The notes under the pieces: generated by a model
What the model was told of the DNA's origin: nothing
The model's database searches: none
What the model saw: the letters and a program-made list of their open reading frames with translations, nothing else
Assembly: GCA_021432635.1 (NCBI GenBank)
Contig: MU270026.1
Coordinates: 1,237,519 to 1,301,518, forward strand
Direction of reading: 5' to 3'
Length of the DNA stretch: 64,000 nucleotides
Source: Thozetella sp. PMI_491
Taxonomy: Eukaryota > Ascomycota > Sordariomycetes > Chaetosphaeriales > Chaetosphaeriaceae
Shown here: positions 55,628-64,000 of the stretch, in pieces
Numbering within the stretch: the stretch's first letter is position 1
How the letters are laid out: each line of letters starts with the position of its first letter
Program-made: the position numbers and the translations under genes

Positions 55628-57221
55628 CTACAAGTATATAAATTTACTTAAATCTATCGATAGATTCCCTGAGAAGAGAAAGAATTCACAAAGAACTTGC
55701 CGAAGGACCTTAGCGATCCCAATAGCCATCTCCTCGCCGAATCTACCAGTCACGATCTTGACTCCAACAGGCATACCGCCAAAGAGATCGACATCGTAGT
55801 AATCGTGATTAAATCGGTCCGAGACACTCCTAGCTTTGTGATCCTTCCATTCCTGGCTGGGTTTGTCTTTATCTAACGACACGACGGTAGCGGGAACCGC
55901 GAAGGCGGTCTAGTTTAGAAGATTGAAGAGCGCAGAGTAGCCGATGTACATATCGGCCTGAACCTATGCCTTGGGGCGTAGGCCCACCCACTGGGTAGTC
56001 GGCATGATCAGAGCGTCGAGCTGGCTCGCCTCTCATCGGGCCATGTACTCGTCCTGGTACTCAAAATCTGGTCACTCAGGTTCTGCCTCTCGTCGGCATC
56101 TATATAAGTCTCGGCAGTACCCGTAAGCATACCCGGGATGAGTAGCTCTCCCTGGCCTTTTTTGCACATCTCAGCTGCATCCCGGCCGCCCTCGGACAGG
56201 ATGGCTTTGACCAACCCTTGATAACCTTTGGCGTGACTCAAAGTATCCCACGGCATCAAATCGTGGCCTGCAGCCCTGAACCTGTTCACTGTCTTCAGTA
56301 CGGCTCTCTGCACAGGAGGTTAGGGGAGAACGACTCCATCGTCAACGACGTAGCCGATCTTCAACCCTTTCGATCCGGATGTGATTTCGTCAACCAAGTC
56401 CTCCCTCCAGGGAGTTGGCAGGACCGCGGGGTCGCTCTTCTAGGAGTGGCACGATAAATAGCTCTTCAAGAAGTACTCGATGCTATCCAGATCTCGGGCC
56501 ATCGGGCCAGCCACTGGCGGAATGATGTTGGCCCGCCGTCTGACACTTTCGCGGTTGTCAATCCGCCCAATAGACGGGCACAGTCCGTAGCGGCCTTGCA
56601 AAGTTGATGGAACCCGAAGGCTGCCACCAACATCGGTTCCGATGCCAAGCACACTTCCTCCACTGGCGACAAGGGCGCCCTCGCCACCCGGACTGTCACC
56701 TGAGATCAAGTGTCGGTCGAGAGAGTTGACTGATTGGCCGAAGAGGTGGTTGTAGCTGTCGCTCATCATCGTGCTCTGAGGAATATTGGTCTTGATATAG
56801 AAGACCGCCCCGAGTTTGCGGTAGGCGGCCGCCGAAGGTGGTCCTTTGCTGCTGGATGGCTCACGCGCGCCAACCAGCCGTTCGTTGCGTCGGCTCCCTG
56901 GACCGCCTGACTGTCCTTCAGGCTAATGGAAAGGCCGTGAAGGGGACCGAGGGGCTTGCCTGTCTTCTGCAAGATTTCGTCGAGTTCCGTCGCCTGAGCC
57001 AAGGCCTCATTGAAGAAAATTTCTGTAAGACACGACGTGAGCTGCTGTGCCACGGCGGCCCGTTTACAACAAGCCAGAGTGACATGGTAGGCGCTCCAGG
57101 TCGAGGTGCGGAGCTTGTCGAGGATATAAGGCGCCGAGTGGGATGGGTTGACGACTTCTAGCTCCCAGGTAGACAGGAAACCAACAAGATTCGATAATGG
57201 GAAGTGAACTCTTGGCCACAT
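55628..57221 (-). pseudogene. degenerate amidase-signature (AS) family enzyme
   Basis: Minus strand from 57221: NPSHSAPYILDKLRTSTWSA and PLGPLHGLSISLKDSQAVQG (with the catalytic Lys of the AS triad). Then a frame break, then SDSYNHLFGQSVNSLDRHLI and SGDSPGGEGALVASGGSV, followed by LGIGTDVGGSLRVPS (nucleophile Ser). The usual SSGG reads SPGG. A TAG ends this frame at about 56440. The sequence resumes (GLKIGYVVDDGVVLP, AVLKTVNRFRAAGHDL) and ends with a C-terminal piece near 55870-55640 (DYYDVDLFGGMPVGVKIVTG, RFGEEMAIG). Family knowledge: Ser-Ser-Lys amide hydrolases. Multiple frame breaks make it a pseudogene, though most of the family's length is still there, so decay is fairly recent. Confidence 0.85.
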
Positions 57222-57572
57222 CAGCGGAGGGGACGATTTTCAGACGCCACTCCTGTGGTATAAGAGACAGCTGTTCTTGGCCTCGCTGTCGCGTTGCAAC
57301 TTTCCAAGCTGGAGGAGCGTCTGCTATCTTTTCATTTACCTGTTAAAAAATCCTTTTTTAACAAGTAGGGTCAAGCAATCACGCGATATGTACGCGGTTT
57401 ATATTACTTTTAACGCAGAGGTTTAGCGTGGAAATGAACTCGGGAGCAGCTGGCGCACATCCAAAATAACCCACAGCGATTCTTGCCGCTGAGATCTCCA
57501 TATTTACCCCCATCAAGTCTACCTTGCGACTCCCTTAGCATCATAACACTTTCTAAGTCGACCTACACCCCA

Positions 57573-57590
57573 CCCCCCCCCCCCCCCCCC
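57573..57590 (+). repeat. poly-C homopolymer tract
   Basis: Eighteen C residues inside a C/A-rich low-complexity stretch, similar to the run at 30222-30240. It lies between the amidase relic and the transposon block. A 76-codon plus-strand frame across it (proline-run) is a composition artefact. Confidence 0.9.
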
Positions 57591-57799
57591 TTCCGCCCAC
57601 CCCTACATACCAACGCGCCAACACGTCTCTCCCTCACATCCATTGATACCAACCACCACTATATAAGATCCATGCGCTCGATCGATACGGCAAGTAGCTC
57701 GTTAGAATCGTGATCTTTTCATTACTCTTATAGCTTCTTACTCTAGTTCAGATTTCTCTTCGGCCGTTGCTAATATTAATAATAGCACGCCAGTCCATA

Positions 57800-58900
57800 A
57801 GGCAAGCCAGACCTAGAAGATCCCCTGGAGTATTATCTATAGTCGCCTTAAGGGGTCCTCCCCTTATAAGGAGGATGCTTAGCGTCAGTAAAAAGTATCT
57901 CTAGAGGCTAAAAAATAGCTAGTTAAGTAGATTTTACATTAGAAATCCCTTGGTTTTACTCTAACTCACTCTTAACTATATACTTTAATAGTCTAGATCC
58001 TAGTGAGTCAGAGGGATAATAATCCTCTTAGTTAATAATAGACTATAAACTTCTTTAAACACTAGCTAGCCCTTAAAATAAAGCTTAGTCGTTATATTAA
58101 ATAGGCTAGGGTAAATATAGTATACCCTAATAATATTAACTAGTTATTTAAGCTATATAAAACTATAAACTAGATCCTCTTAGAGAATAGATATAATACT
58201 AATAAAGGGGGCTTTATAAAGGGTTAAGGGGGGAATAGTCTTATTATTAGGGCTTTAATTAGCCTTAAAAAGACTATAACTCCCCTTAAGGTTAATACCT
58301 TATACTTTTAGATCTCTATTATTAAATATATCTCTACTAAAGGTTAATCCCTTAATCTACTAGTAATCTTAAAGGAGAAATAGGTCTAGGATTAGTAATT
58401 CTATAATAAGATATTTTATTAGTACTTTAATTAATAAGTAATAGTCTCTAATAATAAATAGACTAGTAATAAGATAATTCTTAAATAGTTAAAAAAGGTC
58501 TTCCTCCTTTAAACTAACCCTAAGGATCTTTTAATTACTTAGCTTCTTATATTAAATAGCTATAGATCTTATTAGATAAATAACTTCCTTACTATATACT
58601 TCTTTTATAATATATATCTATTATTCTTACCTATTTATACCTCTTATATTACTTAGCTATTAGATCTAAGCTATTTCTTAAGTCTTAAGACTTAATACTA
58701 GTTACTTATAAATACCTTTATAACTAGTATAAATAAGGATTATATTAAAAGGCTTAAACTTTTTAAGCTATACTTTAAAGTTTATATAATTAGCCTCTAA
58801 AAAGAGAATATACTCTTTAACTAATAAGTAACTAGTCTCTAGCTAGTTAATAGATAGAAACTACTTATATCCTTATAAATACTAATTTATCTAGCGCCTT
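57800..58900 (+). mobile_element. RIP-degraded Fot1/pogo-family DNA transposon
   Basis: Very AT-rich DNA that still translates as a pogo-type transposase in one plus-strand frame if stops are ignored. At 58066 onward it reads LALKIKLSRYIK, stop, ARVNIVYPNNIN. At about 58618 it reads LLFLPIYTSYIT, stop, LLDLSYFLSLKT, matching the pogo-family block PPHTSHxxQPLDxxxFxPLK. INTFITSINKDYIKRLKLFK and SL-stop-KENILFN follow as the usual C-terminus. The stops fall mainly where Gln or Trp codons are expected (CAG or TGG to TAG), so the lesions are C:G to T:A transitions. I could not define terminal inverted repeats; bounds are approximate. Confidence 0.78.
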
Positions 58901-59088
58901 AAGATATAACCCCCTCTCCCTCACTCTTTTTAAGTATTAATACACTAAAAAATAGTATAAACATCTAGTAATTACTATAGTATAAGGATATAAGCCCTAT
59001 AATACACTAAGTAATAAGAAAGATCACTAGGAAGCTTAACACCCTTAATATTACACTTATTATATAAGTAAGAGAGTTAGTTACTCTT

Positions 59089-59480
59089 GTTATAACTAAG
59101 GCATCAGCCACCTCTCTATAACTACTAACGCGGCCTAGCGCTTAGCTATAAGCAGTTACAACAGGTAGAACCCCCGGTAAATACCTCAGGCATCCACCCA
59201 GATATTCTACTAATCAGAAAGGATTACTATGGAGCACCTAGCCTATAGTAAGCCTAGAGCTCCTGGCTCACCTAGGAGCTCTAGGACTTTAATAATCTAA
59301 AGTAAGCCCTAAAGAGCAACCTAGTATATAAGACCACAGTCTCTACCTAGATAGATTTATTAGTCTTTACTCTTTAATAATTAATCTCTACTTAGTTTAT
59401 AAGCTTAACACTTATACTATTAGATCTTACCTTTAGTCGATTAATACTTTACTTGTCTTTATCTTCCCTATCTTAGGAAA
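59089..59480 (+). repeat. candidate 5' LTR of the gypsy element
   Basis: A less AT-extreme block beginning TGTTATAACTAAGGCATCAG, followed by a GC-richer stretch with a TATATAAG promoter-like site at about 59322. It precedes the retroelement coding remnants. The partner LTR is outside the window, so the boundaries cannot be confirmed. Confidence 0.4.
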
Positions 59481-62400
59481 AAACCCCCTATATATTAAGA
59501 ATACTAACCTTAGGATCTTAATGTTATAATATATTAATTACTCTCTTTTAAAGGATAAGACAAGTATAATCAACAATATTTTATAGTTAATATATCTAGT
59601 AAAAACACCTTATCTATTAATAGTTATAACTCTAATAAGTCTAGAAAAAAAAAAGATAAAGCCCCTGCCTAGTACAGCTTTAATTAAGAAATAAAAAATA
59701 TAAAAGAAGATAGTAGAGATAATATTAATTATACTTATAGAAAGCTTAAAAGTAACTTTAATAAAATAGTTAAAATCTTAAAAAAAGTCTATAATAAAAT
59801 ATATTAAGTCTTTAAACTTATTAATAAAGTTAATCTATTATATACTATTACTAATATTATTATAACCCTTATTATAAGATATAAGAAACTTAAGCTTAAC
59901 TTATTATAGACCTTTAATAATACCCTTAGATAATTAAATAGTTATCTAGCCTAAGTAAGAGCTTACTACTACTTTTATAATAATAGCTTTTAAAATAAAG
60001 CTAAAAAAGTAGTATATACTATTTTATTCCTTAAAGGAAAAGCACTAGCCTAGTTTAAACTCTATCTTATAGAGTTCTTTAAGAAAGGATTTACCCTTGT
60101 ATTATAACTTAAGACTTAAAATATATTTGCCTTTTATATTAGATATAAATATACTTTAAGATTTTTATTTTAAGAATCTAATAAAAGATATTAATAAGAA
60201 TAAGACTTATATTAACTTAAATAAAAAGGATTAATAGTCTAATATATAGTAGATTTTTAATGACTTTATTTACTCCTTAATTATATAGATAAAACTAAGA
60301 AATTCTTATTTTACTAAGGACTTAAAAGTAAAGTTAAAGATAAAGTCTTTAAACTTAATACTTTAAAAGATTTCTTATTATATATAGAAATAATAACTTA
60401 TATTAATAACTAACTATATAAATAAAGGATAGAAAAATAGTAATAAGAATTAAAATAATAAGTAAATATTAGAAAATTATAATAGAATAACTAGTTTAAA
60501 TACTTTATTAACTAATACTAGAAAATAATAATATATAAGACTTATATTAAGCTTATAGACTTAAATATAGCTTAATAAAAGCCTAAATAAAACCTTAAAG
60601 ATATTAAGTATTATAACTATTAAAAAAAGGATATTATATAAATAACGATAAGTAACTTAAAAAAATTAGTTAAAAGCTAGTATTTAAAAAGTAGTTTATT
60701 AATCTAGTATAATATAAACTAGCCTAGACTTTAAATATAACTATATAAAATAACTTAACTTATAATATTATAGACCTTAATAATATTTATATTATAATAT
60801 TAATAAAAGAGCTATCTTTAGATTAATATATAGTCTTAAGTAGACTAATAATTAGAGAAGCTATACTATATCTTAAAATAATAATAAGAACTAATTATTT
60901 ATTATTATTAGCTAGAAATAATATAACTCTAACTATATAAGAATTAAAGCTTATTATATATTATAAATTAAATAAACTATATAAAATAGATAAAGCTAAG
61001 GCTTATTTAAAATATTAAAGTAAGAAAGTTTATTATATTAAAGACTAAAGAGAAATAATAATATATATCTATTATAAGAAGTGCTTATCCTTTTATATAT
61101 TACTATCTTTAAAATATATAAAAAATTAAGATAATAAGCTTAACTATTAGCTATAGAAATTATATAATAACTATTTTAAAAATAAAAATAAATATTAGTT
61201 TATAAGCTTAAATAACTCTAGGTATAATATATATATTAAAGATAATACCCTATATAATAAAATAAGAACTTATTAATATATAATAACTAGGGAAACTTTT
61301 ATAACTAAATATCTTAATACTTATATCTAAATAATTAGATTATCTTAAATAATACCTTATAATAATATATTATAATAATAAAAAAGTCTAAAAGATATAG
61401 TTAAATAACTCTTTTATTAAAACTTATATTTATAAAGGTAATAATAAATAACTTACTTTTTATATATCTAAGTAATAAAGAAAAGATTTTAATAGCTTAT
61501 TAAAAATTAAAAAAGAACTAATAAAAGAAATATATAATATACTTTTATTTATAGTTTAAAAATACCTAGGAATTAGACTTAACTTAATCTTAAAAGGGGA
61601 ATATATATTATTTCTTATAAATAAAGTCTTATATTATAACTTATTAAAAAATAACTAATAATTAAACTATTAAGATAACCCTTAAATAAGCCTTTAATAT
61701 AAATATTATAAAGAAATTACCTAGATATAATATATTATATTATATAAAATATATACTATAGATAAGTTAAAGTATAATTTCTTCTTTATTAGATATAAGA
61801 TATAATAAATTAATAACCCTTACCTATAAAAAAATAAAATATTAGGAAATAAAAGACTAATATAATAAATAAGTTATTTTTAAGCTAAACCCTTAGTTCT
61901 TAATATATTATAAAAATAAGTTAAATATAATATAATATACTTTAGTAGTATATTTATACTATTATATAGAAAAGACTATATAATAATATTAAAGAAAAAT
62001 ATAAGGATATACTTTTATAAAAGGAGATCTTATTAGCTTATAAATAACTAAGAAGTAAATTAAAGCTATAAAATATATATAAGAATAATTTATTAATATA
62101 AGACTTAAGCTTTAGCTTAAAAACCTTATATAATATAAATTATACCCTATAAAAAGAAGCTAATACTTATAGCCTACCCTAGGATAAGACTAGATAAAAA
62201 ATAATAGATATTACTTATAAAGAGTTAATAAGATAACTTAAAGATAAAGACTTTTATAATAATTATTAGCTTAAATTTAAGACTATTTATCTATGTTTTT
62301 ATTATTAATAATTAATATAATATTATTATAATAATTAATAATAGATCTTAAGGAAATTATATATTACTTAAAGTTATTAACTAATTATAACTATTTTAAA

Positions 62401-64000
62401 CTAAGAAAGAATTTATATATTATTTATATATTATAAAAGAAGAATTAGCTTAGTATAAAAAGAGAGATATTATAATAAAGACTATATCCCTCTTAATATT
62501 AGCTTATAATATATATAATAAAAAATAATCTTTAATATTATAAAAATTAAACTATACTATTTAATTCTAGGGATATTATAATTATAAAAAAATAACCTAA
62601 GAATTAACTAAATAATTAGTTAGATATTTTTTAAACTAATACTTAACGAATATATCTAATTAATCTTAGAGAAAGAAATTAAAGATATTTAAAGAGATTT
62701 AGCCTTTAAAGTAACTTATAAAAGATCTTTAAATAAGCCTATAAAAAAGACTTTTAAAATATTAATAATTATTAAAGTATTTATAATAAAAACCTTAAAT
62801 AAGATATTAAAAGAATATTAAAAGTATAATAAACTATTTAAAGGGATATTAAATATAAAACTATTTAAATATAATTAGTTTAACTATTATATATTAATTA
62901 AACCAGGAGAATAACTTAACCTATATAAGATTTATAGACTAGATAAGGAAAAACTTATAATCTTATAATAATATCTTAATAAAAATCTAGAGAAAGGTTA
63001 TATATAATTATTAAATTTACTAATAGGATATTTAATCTTATTTATACTAAAGAAAAATAAGGATAAAACTAAGAAATAAAGATTATATATTAATTATTAA
63101 TAACTTAATAATATTACTATTCTAGATAAAAAATTATTACTCTTAATATTTAAACTATAAGATTAACTAATAAAAGCTATAATAATAATATATTTTAACC
63201 TTAAAAAAGTTTATAATTTAATTTAAGTAATAAAAGAAGAAGAATAGAAAATAATAATTAGAACTAAGTATAAATACTATAAGTATTTAATTATATCTTT
63301 TAAACTATATAATACCCTAGTAATATTTTAAGTTATAATTAATTATATCTTATAATCTTATATTAATAGGTTTTATATTATCTACTTAAATAATATCCTT
63401 ATTTATTTTAAAGATAAAATAAAATATAAATAATATATTTATATTACTTTATAAGTTTTAAAAGATATTAAACTCTTAATAAAACTAGAGAAAAATAAGT
63501 TTTATACTAAAAAAACTATCTTTTTAAAATTTAAGATTATCCTTAGATTTATTAGAATAAACCTTAAGAAAGTAATAATAGTATAAGACTAGTTATTATT
63601 AAAAATAATAAAAGAAGTATAAGTTTTCCTTAGATTTATTAATTATTATTATTATTTTATAAAAAATAATAATAAGCTTGCCTTATTATTTATAAAGCTT
63701 ACCTATAAAAAGACTAAGTTTAAATAGACTAACTAAGCTAGTAAAATCTTTAAAGTTATTAAGTTATAAATCTTAAATAAATCTATACTTATACTTTTAA
63801 ACCTAATAAAACTATATAAAGTTAAAACTAAGTCTTTAGACTTTATAATAAAAGGATAATTAAAATAATATAATAAGAAAGGATTATTATATTTAATTAT
63901 CTTCTTTTTAAAAAAGCTTAAAAAAATAAAAATTAACTATTAAATATATAATATAAAACTAATAGCTATTATTAAAGCCCTTAAAAAATAAAAGATTTAC
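59481..64000 (+). mobile_element. RIP-degraded Ty3/gypsy LTR retrotransposon (truncated by window end)
   Basis: Extremely AT-rich (TA-dense, almost no C or G on long runs). Plus-strand translation through stops gives Ty3/gypsy pol landmarks in order: KYNKLFKGIL at about 62822, YLNKNLEKGYI, NNITILDKK, AYNL-like VYNLI, and the reverse transcriptase catalytic box as YLNNILIY at 63383-63406. Both Asp codons of the expected YLDDILIY have become AAT, a G-to-A change each. The RNase H block (NY-stop-IYNIKLIAIIKALKK) is at 63935-64000, where the window ends. The integrase part is outside. The element is dead. A gag-like helical region probably lies at about 59700-60500 but is too eroded to assign. 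Confidence 0.85.

Noticed and set aside
56640-56710. Loss of the amidase cis-Ser
   Set aside because: The motif SPGG keeps the first Ser, which is the cis-Ser in the family; only the second Ser is changed, so catalytic-residue loss is not shown.
57483-57713. Proline-run reading frame
   Set aside because: It is just translation of a poly-C tract in C/A-rich DNA; no gene structure.
59481-64000. CRISPR-like or satellite repeats in the AT-rich end
   Set aside because: The apparent repetitiveness is TA-biased composition from RIP; no regular spacer/repeat period is visible, and it translates as a retroelement.

Overview
The window is nuclear DNA of a filamentous ascomycete (Pezizomycotina). Genes are split by short introns of about 45-140 bp with GT...AG ends. 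Typical fungal families are present: a HeLo-like ankyrin protein, a Clr5-domain protein, DUF3176, DUF8021, and secreted SMP-30-like and GPI-type proteins. The right end is extremely AT-rich transposon DNA whose lesions are those of repeat-induced point mutation (RIP). I rebuilt exon structures by hand from splice signals and reading-frame phase. Where every phase closes I treat the gene as probably functional.

Layout. 1-7,200: a Delta24-sterol-reductase-like flavoprotein (-), a secreted SMP-30-like beta-propeller protein (+) and a GPI-type surface protein (-). 8,000-17,050: a graveyard around one intact FAD monooxygenase (-), with relics of an MFS transporter, an amidohydrolase-type decarboxylase, a 5-oxoprolinase, a transcription-factor C-terminus and a DUF3176 membrane protein. 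18,700-26,000: an intact 735-aa HeLo-like/ankyrin protein and an 11-exon cytosolic-type valyl-tRNA synthetase (1,059 aa). 26,300-29,900: a dead short-chain dehydrogenase, a 205-aa four-exon protein of unknown family and a histidine phosphatase. 32,600-38,200: a 955-aa GH3 glycosidase with a PA14 insert, and a P450 whose only visible lesion is one nonsense codon. 39,800-46,200: a secreted alpha/beta hydrolase, an unknown 137-aa protein and a secreted DUF8021 protein. 46,200-50,400: AT-rich, gene-poor DNA. 50,400-54,700: a Clr5-domain protein and an intact class I terpene cyclase (369 aa). 55,600-57,200: a dead amidase. 57,800-64,000: a RIP-degraded Fot1/pogo DNA transposon, then a RIP-degraded Ty3/gypsy element that runs off the window.

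How the genes may work together. The mix (oxidoreductases, P450, terpene cyclase, MFS transporter, regulator relic, TE border) looks like a subtelomeric or accessory region. No PKS or NRPS is present. The FAD monooxygenase and the divergent amidohydrolase relic look like the remains of an aromatic-acid module. The terpene cyclase is the only clear scaffold-forming enzyme; linking it to the P450, SMP-30-like protein or sterol-reductase-like protein is inference. Several gene relics carry stop codons explainable by C-to-T (or G-to-A) changes, the same direction as RIP in the neighbouring transposons.
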